NCBI RefSeq assembly: GCF_007754155.1
Contig: NZ_CP037423.1
Coordinates: 1,860,001-1,924,000 of the forward strand
Reading direction: 5' to 3'
Length of the DNA: 64,000 nucleotides
DNA from: Stieleria neptunia
GTDB lineage: Bacteria; Planctomycetota; Planctomycetia; Pirellulales; Pirellulaceae
A program made the translations under genes and the position numbers. The notes under the pieces were generated by a model. The model saw nothing but the letters and a program-made list of their open reading frames with translations, did no database searches and was not told the DNA's origin. Positions 19,859 to 29,531 of this stretch are shown here, in pieces. Position 1 is the first letter of the stretch. Every line of letters starts with the position of its first letter.

Positions 19859-22800
19859 GTGACTGACCGAACGATCCACCTGACGTTTTTGATTGCGATT
19901 GCACTGGCACTCTCGATCGGATGTCGGCACAGCGAGACTCCCGAGGATGCCGTCACGGCTGACGCACAAAACGGGCCTCCGCTGCCGACTCTGCCCTCGG
20001 ACGGCGTTACCACCGCTGAGCCACAAGCGGTTGCAACCGCCGATCCACCACCGCAGGTCAAAATGGATCGCGCCGGCGTGATCGCCAAGGCCGAGCGATT
20101 GGAACAACAAGGTGACTGGCGCGGTGCCGAGTCTGCACTGCGGTCGTTGCTGTTGGTCGACCCCAACGATCATGAAGTCCTGTTCCGCATGGCACACCTT
20201 GCGGCCGGACGCGGTGATCTGGCCGATGCCATCGACGTATTGAAAACCATTCCCGCTGATCACCCCGACGCCGGACTGCCGGCACTCGGGCAGGCCGCCG
20301 ACTGGTCGTTTCAATTGGGACGCTACCAGGACGCAGAACGGGGCTACCTCAAGATTCTGGAACAGGTCCCCCAAGCCGCCCAAGCACATCGCAAGCTGGC
20401 CTTCCTTTACAACCGCCAAGGAAGGCGTCATGAAGCCGTCGCGCATGTTCGCCAACTGTGCCGACAAGGCAACGTGCGTCAGGATGAATTGCACTCGCTG
20501 ATTCAGCCCAGCGATGCGATGTACGATTCTCCCTCGGAGCCCCCCGTCGCTGCCGACCAACAGCTGTATCATCCGATCGGCGTCTCCGGTGAAGCGAGAA
20601 AACTGTTCATGGACGAAAATTTCCGAGCGGCCGTCGACGTGTTACACGACTCGGTCGATGCCGATCAGCAGCCGCCCTCGATCGTCGCGTTCTACGGCCG
20701 CGCCGCCGCCGAGGCACAGGACGATGTGCGTTTCCATTGGTGGCTCGGCAAAGTCGATGCCCGCACGAAACAGTTCTCCGAATATTGGGCCGCCATCGGG
20801 ACCTATTGGTGGACCCAACGCAAGCCGGAACAGGCCGCCCGCGCCCTGCTGGAAGCGCTCGATCGCGACCCCACGGATTTCAGGTCGATCGTTCGTTTGC
20901 GGGCCGCGCTGGAAGCGCTCGGACGCAGCGATGATGCCGAACAGTGGTCCGAGCGTTGGAAGGCGTTGCGCAACGTGTCCCAGGAAAACAACCGGATCGC
21001 CGACGCACCACAGCCCGCTGTCGCATCCATGATCAAACTTGCCAAATTGCTGGAGTCACTTGATCGTCGACTCGAAAGTGTTTTGTGGAAGTCATTGGCA
21101 GCCCACTATCAACGCGCCCCCCGAAACGTCCTGCAAATGCTTCAAACCGAACTCGTGCAGGTGGTCAATTCCGAGCAGGGGTTTCCCGAGACGGCGACCA
21201 GACTGTGCGGGATGCGCCTCGATGAATTCCCGCTGCCCGCGATGAATCTCGCACGATCCAACATTCCGACCCCGTCTGGCCACTCGGCCCCCGCACCCGA
21301 CGATTCGGTGGAGCCCACGTTTGAGAACGTCGCCGGTGACGTCGGCCTGAAGCATGCGTTTCACGTCGCGAGTGCCAGCCAGGACCGCGGTTTTTCGGTG
21401 TATCAATCCGTCGGTGGTGCCGTCGCGGTCATCGATTACGACTTGGACGGCCAGACGGACCTCTACTTCACCCAGGGCGGCGCGGACCCGCCGATGTATA
21501 TCGGTCGCGAAAGCAACGTCTTGTATCGTCAGTCGGAAGGGCAACTCGTGGACGTCACGGAACACGCCGGCGCCAAACAGAATCGTTATTCCACCGGTGT
21601 CACCGTCGGCGACTGGAACCAAGACGGGTTCGCGGATCTGGTGGTCGTAAACGTCGGTCAAAATTCGCTTTGGATCAACTCCGGCGATGGCACTTTCCGA
21701 GTGGTCAACTTTGACGACCGTGACGACAAAACGATCCTCACGACTTCATTGGCGATGGCGGATCTGAACGGCGACGCCGTGCCCGACGTGTTCGAGTTGA
21801 ACTATCTGCACGACCCCGCCTTCAGCAAACGCCCCGCAGTCAACGAGCTTGGCCAAGTCGTCGGCTATCTTAAGCCGGCAGAGTTCAATCCGGGCACCGA
21901 TCGATGGATCACGAACGATGGCAAGGGACAAGCGTCGTTCCGGCTCGTCGGTGATCCCGAATCCGCAGCGGCCTCCGGGCTGGGCGTGATCGTCGGCGAT
22001 TTTGATGATCGCCATCCGGGGAACGAAGTCTTTGTCGGCAATGACACCGACCCCAACCAATTGTGGGTCCGCGGAAACGGGGCGGGCGAGAATCGATGGA
22101 GTGACGTCGCGATGTCTCGTGGCTGTGCCTTCGGATTCGACGGTGTGCCGACCGCGTCGATGGGGGTGGCCGCGGGAGACTTCGACCAAAACGGTGCCCT
22201 CGATTTTCACGTGACGAATTTCCAGGACGAAAACGTCAGCCTGTTTCTGAATCAGGACGGCATGTTTCAAGACCGCAACGTCGGATTCGGACTGGCCGGC
22301 CCCAGTTCTTCGGTGCTCGGATTCGGAACCCAAGCCATCGACTACAACAATGATGGTACCCTTGATCTGGTCGTGACCAACGGCCATATCGAACAGTCCG
22401 CCGCCATTCCCGATCCCTTCGAACAGCCCCCACAATTGTTTCGAAACCTCGGTAACCGATTCGAGCTTTGCGACGTGTCCGATCCCTCGGGCTACTGGAG
22501 CGGTCGACACGTGGGACGCGGATTGGCACGCCTGGATTTCAACCGCGACGGAAACATCGACGTTGCGGTCACGCATCTCGGTGAGACATCGGCCCTGCTG
22601 ATCAATCGCACCGAGACGCAAAACCATTGGATTCAAATTCAACTGGTCGGCACGCGTAGCGAACGCGATGCGATCGGCGCCAAAGTGGACGTGCAAGTCG
22701 GAGACCGCAGTCTGTCACAATGGGTCGTCGCCGGAGACGGATTCTTTTGCCGAAACGAAGCGGTCGTGGCGTTCGGTCTCGGCAACCGTCAACAAGTCGA

Positions 22801-22912
22801 CCAGCTCTCGATCCGCTGGCCGAGTGGACGGCGTCAGCAACTCAACAATCTTGCCGCCGATCGCCGCCTGTTGATCGTCGAAGGCGATCCGGATCCGTTT
22901 GAACTTTGGTGA
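19859..22912 (+). CDS. TPR / FG-GAP / UnbV (CRTAC1-like) lipoprotein 3
   Basis: This 1017-residue protein begins at GTG 19859, 10 bp after gene 2; the signal TIHLTFLIAIALALSIGC gives a lipobox Cys near residue 21. It has a Pro/Ala linker, TPR helices to about 440, FG-GAP loops from about 518 (IDYDLDGQTDLYFTQG, GDWNQDGFADLVVVNVG, ADLNGDAVPDVFELNY, GDFDQNGALDFHVTN, IDYNNDGTLDLVVTNGH, LDFNRDGNIDVAVTHLG) and a UnbV domain from about 923 (SERDAIGAKVDVQV ... RWPSG). No Shine-Dalgarno sequence is obvious, so translation may depend on coupling to the gene before it. Genes 2 and 3 look like a tandem duplication. Confidence 0.92.
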   Translation: MTDRTIHLTFLIAIALALSIGCRHSETPEDAVTADAQNGPPLPTLPSDGVTTAEPQAVATADPPPQVKMDRAGVIAKAERLEQQGDWRGAESALRSLLLVDPNDHEVLFRMAHLAAGRGDLADAIDVLKTIPADHPDAGLPALGQAADWSFQLGRYQDAERGYLKILEQVPQAAQAHRKLAFLYNRQGRRHEAVAHVRQLCRQGNVRQDELHSLIQPSDAMYDSPSEPPVAADQQLYHPIGVSGEARKLFMDENFRAAVDVLHDSVDADQQPPSIVAFYGRAAAEAQDDVRFHWWLGKVDARTKQFSEYWAAIGTYWWTQRKPEQAARALLEALDRDPTDFRSIVRLRAALEALGRSDDAEQWSERWKALRNVSQENNRIADAPQPAVASMIKLAKLLESLDRRLESVLWKSLAAHYQRAPRNVLQMLQTELVQVVNSEQGFPETATRLCGMRLDEFPLPAMNLARSNIPTPSGHSAPAPDDSVEPTFENVAGDVGLKHAFHVASASQDRGFSVYQSVGGAVAVIDYDLDGQTDLYFTQGGADPPMYIGRESNVLYRQSEGQLVDVTEHAGAKQNRYSTGVTVGDWNQDGFADLVVVNVGQNSLWINSGDGTFRVVNFDDRDDKTILTTSLAMADLNGDAVPDVFELNYLHDPAFSKRPAVNELGQVVGYLKPAEFNPGTDRWITNDGKGQASFRLVGDPESAAASGLGVIVGDFDDRHPGNEVFVGNDTDPNQLWVRGNGAGENRWSDVAMSRGCAFGFDGVPTASMGVAAGDFDQNGALDFHVTNFQDENVSLFLNQDGMFQDRNVGFGLAGPSSSVLGFGTQAIDYNNDGTLDLVVTNGHIEQSAAIPDPFEQPPQLFRNLGNRFELCDVSDPSGYWSGRHVGRGLARLDFNRDGNIDVAVTHLGETSALLINRTETQNHWIQIQLVGTRSERDAIGAKVDVQVGDRSLSQWVVAGDGFFCRNEAVVAFGLGNRQQVDQLSIRWPSGRRQQLNNLAADRRLLIVEGDPDPFELW

Positions 22913-22925
22913 GTGTACGGCACGA

Positions 22926-22950
22926 CCGGAGGGCTCGCGCCCTGCCGCTA
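22926..22950 (+). repeat. Dispersed 27-bp repeat, copy C
   Basis: CCGGAGGGCTCGCGCCCTGC followed by CGCTA, the same core as at 769-795. It lies 14 bp after the stop of lipoprotein gene 3. Confidence 0.85.
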
Positions 22951-22976
22951 CGATCGAGAAGCGACTTACCCGAAAA

Positions 22977-23042
22977 TGGCTCCCCTCTCCCCCAATTCCT
23001 GACTCGCTTAGGCTCGCCAGGAATCGGGGGAGAGGGGAGCCA
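22977..23042. repeat. 25-bp inverted repeat (one mismatch) between convergent genes
   Basis: The arms 22977-23001 (TGGCTCCCCTCTCCCCCAAT then TCCTG) and 23018-23042 are inverted copies with one mismatch. The hairpin lies between the ends of the convergent lipoprotein genes 3 and 4 and could limit read-through in both directions, though there is no T-run. The rest of the 262-bp gap contains a further degenerate repeat-like stretch (about 23078-23100) and nothing else recognisable. Confidence 0.8.
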
Positions 23043-23174
23043 GGATGATTCGTGTTCCCTTCTCGATTTAGCGGTATTGGGCTTGCGCCCCGCCGCTACC
23101 ATCCATGTATTGTTGTTAGCGAACTGTCCGGTGCCGGCTCGACCGGCGCGCTTGCGCCCTCGCATCACGACACC

Positions 23175-26100
23175 TCACGGCCCGCCATACTCATCCAACG
23201 AAAACGCTTCACCCAGCCCCTGTGTGATCAGATACACCTGATCGGCCGGCAACGCTGCGATCCGGTCGACGGATCCATCCGGCCAGGTCACCGACAGATC
23301 CGTCACCCGATCCGCCTCGGCAAGACCCGCGATCAACGTTTTCTCGTTGCTGCAAAAGTACCCGTCGCCGGCGAGCGACCAGATCGTTCGTGAACGGCCG
23401 TTGCAGCGAAAACGGATCACCGCTCCCACCGCATCGCGATTGCTGTCTGTACCGACCAATCGGAATGCGATCCGATGATTTTGAGGTTCGGTTTCATTGA
23501 TCAGCAGACGCACTTGCTCGTGCGTGTGCGTGACCATCACGTCGTTTCGGCCATCGCGGTTCACGTCGGTCGTCCACAGCGCTCGGCCGACGTGCGGTGT
23601 CCTAAAATACTCGCCCCAGGCGTTGTCTTCGACCAACTCGAATCGACCGGTCGCACCGCGGCGGAACAACTGCATCGGCAATTCGTACGGCGGAACATCC
23701 GGTCCGGAAAACTCGCCGATGTGCCCGTTGGTCACGATGATCTCGTCGATCCCGTCGTTGTCCATGTCAATCGCTTGGGTACCAAAGCCCACCAAGGAGA
23801 GCGTCGGTTCCACCAATCCGAGCTTCCCCGTTTCGTCTTTCCACATCCCCGGCGAGATCTGTTCGTAGAAAACGTTGTACTCGCGGGCGAATCCGGTGAC
23901 GTAGAAATCAAGGTCGCCGTCCAAATCAAAATCGCTGCTGGCGATCCCCATCGACGCCTGGGCCCGCGTCACCGCGTCGACGGCGACACCGCGCGCCGAA
24001 GCGGTTTCGTCGAGTTTCATCGGTTCGCCGGGAGCACGGGTATAAAACGCGTTGCGAGACATGTCGTTGGCGACAAAGATCCCCAGGTTTTGACCATCGA
24101 GTGCGCCGGCAACAATCCCCAACCCGCGTCCGGGAGACGAACGATCGATCCACGTGTCCGTCACGTCTTCAAATTCGCCCGTCCCCGTTGCGACGAAAAA
24201 CTGATCGTACTCGGCGGGGAAGGTGAGGGGATGACAGGGCCCCAAGACGCCTTCCTCATTGGGGCACGCCTTGTCCAAATTTTCGACCGTCTTGCAGTAG
24301 TTTGTCACCAGCAGGTCCGCAATCGAATCACCATTGATGTCGACCATCGCTGCGGACGTGGACCACGCGGGTGGTGTGTCGTCGTGAAGCAGTTCGGTGC
24401 AGTCGGTGAAGCTGCCGTCCCCGTCATTACGCAGCAAACGATTCGCCCCGAGGTTCGCAAAGAACAGGTCCGGAAAACCATCGCCGTTGAAGTCTCCGAT
24501 CGCGACTCCTTGGCCAAAGCCACGGTCGGCTACACCCGCCAACGGACTGACGCGAACGAACCTGTCTCCAAGGTTTCGCATCAAATCGTTGGCGATCGAA
24601 TCGTGCTCCAGCATCGTCCCCCCCGCGTTCATCATCATCAGGTCGGGATGACCATCCAAGTCGTAATCGATCGCGCCCCCGCCGACGCCCGTGGAACGAA
24701 TCAACGCCGCCAGACGCGCGTTGGTCGGATTGTTGCCTTGGCCGACCGCATTCAAACCCCAACGATCCGATTGCTCCGACAAACGCAGATGATCGTGAGA
24801 AGGATTCGTCGCAATGACGGACGACCGCAGCTCGACTCCCGATGCAGATCCCAACTGCGGCGTCGGCAGGAACGCCAAATCAAGACGCCCCGATGCGGTC
24901 TGCGTGGAAACCCAATCCTGACTCTGACCGAGCCGGCGAACGATTTCATTTCGTAACGCTTCCAGGTCATCGCTGGGGTCTTCCGACAGGGTTGTCGCCA
25001 CCGCGGACCAGGCTTCCGCTTCCCAGACACGACCGACGTCCAACAGCGAACGCGCCACCTGTGTCGCCCCCGTTTGGCTGACCGAACCACCGCCGCTGAA
25101 TTCATTGAAACGCTCGCGAAGTGTCAGCAAGGCATCCGCATGGTCGGACACGATCGCCAACTGCTCCTTGGAAATCGCCTCACGAAACTCTGACTCGCCG
25201 GCACACAGACGCTGAATCGCGAATCGCAATTGATCCCACGCCACACTACTGCTCGAATCACGCCGCGTCGCTTCCCAGTACGCCCGAACCGCCGCTGCCG
25301 TTTCCCCGTTGTGCATCGCCGCGTCACCCAGGGTCAGCCAATAGCCGGCAAAATCGGGGCTCCGCGGCGGCGCGGTTTCGCTCCATCGTGGCAGCTGTTC
25401 CCAACGCCCCGCCAACACCAACGCTTGTCCGTACATCGCATGCGCCGGCGCGAACTCGGGATGATGCTGCAAAATATCCTCCAAGACTTTGATCGCCCGA
25501 GTCGCGTCGTGTCGATAAAGGAAGAGAAACGCGTCGGACAGACGCACGCGGCGATCGGTGGGATTGCGTTGCAACAATCGAGAAGCCGTGTTCTCCGAAA
25601 GACGTCGCGATGAGCGTTCGGTCGTCGCCAACAGCAGCGAAAGATCGAAAGCACGATTCTGGATCAACGCCTTCAGGTGCGGACCGATGCGATCGGTGCG
25701 CTGGACCTCGGCCAGAAATCCGACCAACATGCGACGCTGCCGGTTCGCGTCGGGATGCACCGCCAGCGATTGCTCCAGCAGATCGATCGCCGGATAGATC
25801 TCACCGACTTCGACCAGAGCCTGGACCGCCAAGTTCACACGCGAGTCTGGATAATAATCCGCCAGTCTGGCAGCTTCGACCAACAACTCCGCGGCGTCTC
25901 GTTTGCGGTCGCAATACGCATTGACCTTGGCCACCTGCGTGACCAAATCGGGATCGCTGGGGTCGGCGATCAACGCCGCTTTTGCGTGGCGATCGGCGAG
26001 TTGCCAATCCCCGGCTTGCATCGCCGATTCCATCAGCGTCCGTGGATCCTGTGTCTGTCCGGCCACTGCTGATGAGGATCCACCCGATGTCGGGGTGTCG

Positions 26101-26243
26101 TTCGGTTGGGACCTGTCGCAGCCGCCCGCCAGCACCCCACACAGCACGCCGACCAGGACTCCAGTTCGAAGTCGGTCGCGAAACGAACAAGACGGATTGG
26201 CGTCTGCCGGAGCGACGCGGGTGGAGAAAAGGTCCTGGATCAC
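23175..26243 (-). CDS. TPR / FG-GAP / UnbV (CRTAC1-like) lipoprotein 4
   Basis: About 1022 residues if GTG 26243 is the start; this gives a basic stretch and a lipoprotein signal (LRTGVLVGVLCGVLAGGC) with Cys near residue 42. An upstream ATG at 26363 would add 40 residues of unlikely composition. TPR-like helices span about 70-480, FG-GAP loops start near 518 (IDYDLDGHPDLMMMN, GDFNGDGFPDLFFANLG, VDINGDSIADLLVTNY, SDFDLDGDLDFYVTGF, IDMDNDGIDEIIVTNGH, TDVNRDGRNDVMVTHTH) and a UnbV domain follows near 920 (SNRDAVGAVIRFRC ... TWPDGS). It is the most divergent of the four, on the opposite strand and convergent with gene 3. It contains an extra Cys-containing segment (NYCKTVENLDKACPNEEGV...CHP) inside the propeller that the others lack. 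Confidence 0.88.
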   Translation of the reverse strand: MIQDLFSTRVAPADANPSCSFRDRLRTGVLVGVLCGVLAGGCDRSQPNDTPTSGGSSSAVAGQTQDPRTLMESAMQAGDWQLADRHAKAALIADPSDPDLVTQVAKVNAYCDRKRDAAELLVEAARLADYYPDSRVNLAVQALVEVGEIYPAIDLLEQSLAVHPDANRQRRMLVGFLAEVQRTDRIGPHLKALIQNRAFDLSLLLATTERSSRRLSENTASRLLQRNPTDRRVRLSDAFLFLYRHDATRAIKVLEDILQHHPEFAPAHAMYGQALVLAGRWEQLPRWSETAPPRSPDFAGYWLTLGDAAMHNGETAAAVRAYWEATRRDSSSSVAWDQLRFAIQRLCAGESEFREAISKEQLAIVSDHADALLTLRERFNEFSGGGSVSQTGATQVARSLLDVGRVWEAEAWSAVATTLSEDPSDDLEALRNEIVRRLGQSQDWVSTQTASGRLDLAFLPTPQLGSASGVELRSSVIATNPSHDHLRLSEQSDRWGLNAVGQGNNPTNARLAALIRSTGVGGGAIDYDLDGHPDLMMMNAGGTMLEHDSIANDLMRNLGDRFVRVSPLAGVADRGFGQGVAIGDFNGDGFPDLFFANLGANRLLRNDGDGSFTDCTELLHDDTPPAWSTSAAMVDINGDSIADLLVTNYCKTVENLDKACPNEEGVLGPCHPLTFPAEYDQFFVATGTGEFEDVTDTWIDRSSPGRGLGIVAGALDGQNLGIFVANDMSRNAFYTRAPGEPMKLDETASARGVAVDAVTRAQASMGIASSDFDLDGDLDFYVTGFAREYNVFYEQISPGMWKDETGKLGLVEPTLSLVGFGTQAIDMDNDGIDEIIVTNGHIGEFSGPDVPPYELPMQLFRRGATGRFELVEDNAWGEYFRTPHVGRALWTTDVNRDGRNDVMVTHTHEQVRLLINETEPQNHRIAFRLVGTDSNRDAVGAVIRFRCNGRSRTIWSLAGDGYFCSNEKTLIAGLAEADRVTDLSVTWPDGSVDRIAALPADQVYLITQGLGEAFSLDEYGGP

Positions 26244-26450
26244 GCTTTGAACTTCGAGAGGAGACGGATGCCGACCTGACTGACGAGCGGAAAAGGCGAC
26301 AGGTACGAATGGCACGGACACCAGTGTAGCGTGATCACTACTCCTGCCAGCAGAATGACGCACAAAAACGACCTCGTTGTCGCGGGTGGCTGGGGGTCAC
26401 CAGCCGTGGCTTCGCCCGGTGCGACGGATCTGTTCCAGCAGTGCCGAACG

Positions 26451-29354
26451 TCAATGTTCCGCGTTTTGCTTGGAGAGCAGAATCAGAGCTGCGACCAGAC
26501 GTCCGACTTCCTCGTCCACCTTGTCGACTTGGGCATTGAGATCGGCAAGGTCTGCCGATTCCGCGATGGTCTCCAGATGCAGGGCCGCTTCGACGACGTC
26601 GCTGGCGCCGAACACCGATGCGGCGCCTTTGAGCGAGTGGGCACCGCGGCGGATCGATTGAACATCGTGCGAATCGACCGCTTCGCGCATGGATTTCATC
26701 AGGCCCGTCGCTTCACCGATCAGAGTTTCGGCAAGGATTCGAAGGTGCGAATCGTTGCCGCGGCAACGCTGGCGTGCGGTTTCCATATCGATCGCGCTGA
26801 GCGTCTTCGCGGCAGCCGGATCGTTCATCAACTCGGTCAGCTCGGAAACATCACTCTCGCCGGGGGCCGGTTCAGCGTCGGGAGTCGCGTCCGGATTGGG
26901 GGTCGCGTTCGCGTTGTCAGCGTCCCGTGCGACAGCCACCGGAACATTGGAGGGGCCGATCGTCTGGTCGCTGACGCATTGTTCCATGAGGTCATAGAGC
27001 TTCTCGGGATCGATCGGCTTGGCGATATAGCCGTCCATTCCTGCTTCCAGGCAATGTTCTTCGTCACCTTTCATCGCGCCGGCCGTCATCGCGACGATCG
27101 GCGTGTGACGATCCAATTGGTGCTCCTTCTCGCGAATCAGCCGGGTTGCTTCGATCCCATTCATATTCGGCATTTGCACATCCATCAGCACGATGTCAAA
27201 TCTCTGGTCATCGAGCGCCGCAACCGCTTCCACGCCGTCTTCGGCAACCAGCACTTCATGTCCGTGGTGCGACAACAGTCCGACCGCAACCTTTCGGTTG
27301 ACCTCGCCATCCTCGGCCAGCAAAACCTTCAGCTTGCGATAGGCCTTGGGGGCGTCAACCTTCGAATTGGCGTGAGACGGATCGGAATGCCCGGTGGCCT
27401 TGAGGATGGTTTTCAAAAGGTCCGAGTGAACCGCGGGTTTTTGCATGTAGCGGGCCACACCGAGCCGCCGACATTGTTCGACGTCGCCCGCCTTAACGGC
27501 CGACGAGAGCATGATGATTTGGCAGTCGCTCAGTGCGACATCGTGCTCCTGTCGCACGCGTGTGGCAACTTCGAAACCGTCCATCGGGTGCATCGCGCAA
27601 TCAACAATGGCAAGCGGATAGGGCCGGCCGTCCGCCGCGGCACGCTGCAGTTCCGTGATCGCTTCTTCGCCGCCGGCCGCGACGGTCACCGCGAGACCCC
27701 ATTGGCGGAGCATCTCGTCCAGGATCGTGCGGCTGATCGCGTTGTCATCCACCACCAGCACCGGCACGCCGTGCAACGCCTCGGTGACGACCGCCGCGGG
27801 TTGCGGGTCGACCACGTCGAAGCGGCCGGTGAAATGGAATGTCGTTCCCGTGCCGACCTCGCTTTCGACCCAAATCCGACCGTTCATCAGCTCGACAAGC
27901 TGGCTCGAAATCGTCAGGCCCAGCCCGGTGCCGCCGAATCGCCTGTTCGTCGAAGCGTCGGCTTGGCGGAACGACTCGAAAACGGCTTGTTGTCGGTCGG
28001 GCGGAATACCGATACCGGTGTCGCGGACCGAAACCCGCAGATCGACCGAATCTTCACTGCTTGATTGAAGATTGACGTCCACTTCGACTTCGCCCTGTTC
28101 GGTAAACTTGATCGCGTTGCCCACCAGATTGACCACGATCTGTCCGAGTCGCCCTGCGTCACCGACAAGCATGTCGGGAATCTCGGGCGCGACATGACAG
28201 AGCATTTCCAGCCCCTTGCCCCCGGCACGGCAACCGAGCGTCTGGATCGTTTGCCCGATGCAATCGCGCAGACTGAAGGGATGATGTTCCAGATCGAGTT
28301 TTCCGGCTTCGATCTTGGAAAAATCGAGAATGTCGTTGAGCAGCCGCAGCAGCGAGTCGGCGGACTGTTTGACCATGTTCAAGTAGTCACGTTGTTCCGA
28401 TGTCGGCGTGGTGTGAAGCAATAACTCCGTCATCCCGATGATCCCGTTCATTGGCGTGCGGATTTCATGACTCATGTTTGCCAGAAACTCGCTCTTGGCG
28501 TGGTTGGCTTGTTCCGCCATTTCCTTGGCAGCCTCGGCAACCTCCTTCGCCTCACGCACCTCCTGCTCGGCTTGATGCCGCTGGGTGACATCCCAAAACA
28601 TGATCTGGATGCCACTGATGTTCCCGACGGCGTCGTAGACCGGTCCCTTGAAGGTCTCCATGTAAACCCGTTCGCCGTCGGCTTTCTCATGGGCTTCGAC
28701 ATGGTTGACCACCTTGCCCGTTTTGACGACACGGCGATCATCTTGGCGATACTTCTTTGCCAGGTCCTTGGGAAACAGATCGAAATCGGTCTTCCCGAGC
28801 AACTCATCCAACGGCTTGCCCATCGAATCGCAGTACAGCTGGTTGCCGAACACGACTTTGCCTTTCATGTCCTTGCGGACCACCTGCATCGGGATGCACT
28901 CGACCAGCGACGAATAGAGCGCTTCGGATTCGCGAATCGCACTGATGTCCGTGCCGATCCCGCCGATGAATTTTGGTTTGCGGTTGGCGTCGTGGACCAC
29001 GCTGACTCGGTCGTGCAACCAGATCACCGAACCGTTGGGACGCACGATGCGATAGTCCTGTTCGATGTGCTTTTTTTCCAACAACTCGTCCAGATTCGCG
29101 ACGACCGTCTCGCGGTCATCCGGGTGGATCGCGTCCAGCCAGTAATCGGGGTCGGCTGTCAGTTCCTTCAGCGGCCTGCCATAAACACGCTCGGCGACGC
29201 GGTTCACATACAGCAACTTGCCATCCATCGACGTACACCAGACCAGATGCCGAGCCGCGTTGATCAGCGTTCTGACAAGCTGATCTCTCGTAAATGGCTG
29301 GTCCTTGGCCGTGTGTAGCGACCCGAGATCCATGTAGGAGGTTCGAATATCCAC
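26451..29354 (-). CDS. Hybrid sensor histidine kinase (PAS-PAS-HisKA-HATPase-REC-REC-HPt)
   Basis: The 967-residue protein has no membrane segment, so it is a cytoplasmic multi-step phosphorelay kinase. Domains in order: PAS about 25-140, PAS with PAC about 145-260, coiled coil 260-290, HisKA with SHEIRTP (phospho-acceptor His296), HATPase with N-box NLVGNAIKF (409-417), DTGIGI (445-450) and GGTGLGL (474-480), receiver 1 about 530-645 (VVDDN; Asp585 in IVDCAMHPMDG), receiver 2 about 675-790 (LLAEDGEVN; Asp725 in LMDVQMPNMNG), a Pro/Asp-rich linker, and an HPt domain with AHSLKGAA (His906). All phosphorelay residues are present. No DNA-binding response regulator lies beside it, so its output partner is elsewhere. 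ATG 29354 is used; an internal ATG at residue 8 is possible. Confidence 0.95.
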   Translation of the reverse strand: MDIRTSYMDLGSLHTAKDQPFTRDQLVRTLINAARHLVWCTSMDGKLLYVNRVAERVYGRPLKELTADPDYWLDAIHPDDRETVVANLDELLEKKHIEQDYRIVRPNGSVIWLHDRVSVVHDANRKPKFIGGIGTDISAIRESEALYSSLVECIPMQVVRKDMKGKVVFGNQLYCDSMGKPLDELLGKTDFDLFPKDLAKKYRQDDRRVVKTGKVVNHVEAHEKADGERVYMETFKGPVYDAVGNISGIQIMFWDVTQRHQAEQEVREAKEVAEAAKEMAEQANHAKSEFLANMSHEIRTPMNGIIGMTELLLHTTPTSEQRDYLNMVKQSADSLLRLLNDILDFSKIEAGKLDLEHHPFSLRDCIGQTIQTLGCRAGGKGLEMLCHVAPEIPDMLVGDAGRLGQIVVNLVGNAIKFTEQGEVEVDVNLQSSSEDSVDLRVSVRDTGIGIPPDRQQAVFESFRQADASTNRRFGGTGLGLTISSQLVELMNGRIWVESEVGTGTTFHFTGRFDVVDPQPAAVVTEALHGVPVLVVDDNAISRTILDEMLRQWGLAVTVAAGGEEAITELQRAAADGRPYPLAIVDCAMHPMDGFEVATRVRQEHDVALSDCQIIMLSSAVKAGDVEQCRRLGVARYMQKPAVHSDLLKTILKATGHSDPSHANSKVDAPKAYRKLKVLLAEDGEVNRKVAVGLLSHHGHEVLVAEDGVEAVAALDDQRFDIVLMDVQMPNMNGIEATRLIREKEHQLDRHTPIVAMTAGAMKGDEEHCLEAGMDGYIAKPIDPEKLYDLMEQCVSDQTIGPSNVPVAVARDADNANATPNPDATPDAEPAPGESDVSELTELMNDPAAAKTLSAIDMETARQRCRGNDSHLRILAETLIGEATGLMKSMREAVDSHDVQSIRRGAHSLKGAASVFGASDVVEAALHLETIAESADLADLNAQVDKVDEEVGRLVAALILLSKQNAEH

Positions 29355-29531
29355 CGCGTCTCGCTCCGACGTCGAAGAGTGTCCTGCGGAAGCACTGTTC
29401 CGGGGCTGTTATTCTACTCCAGATGTCGACGCCTTTCTTCTGTCGATCTCTTTCAGCGAGAGATTCCGGAAGTCTCTGTCGTGGATGACGGCGTTTCGAG
29501 TATGCAACAGATCAACGCAGCCGTCGTCCGG

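Noticed and set aside
26331..28064. 577-codon + strand frame antisense to the hybrid kinase
   Set aside because: Shadow of the kinase gene; no motifs, and all kinase motifs are intact on the other strand.
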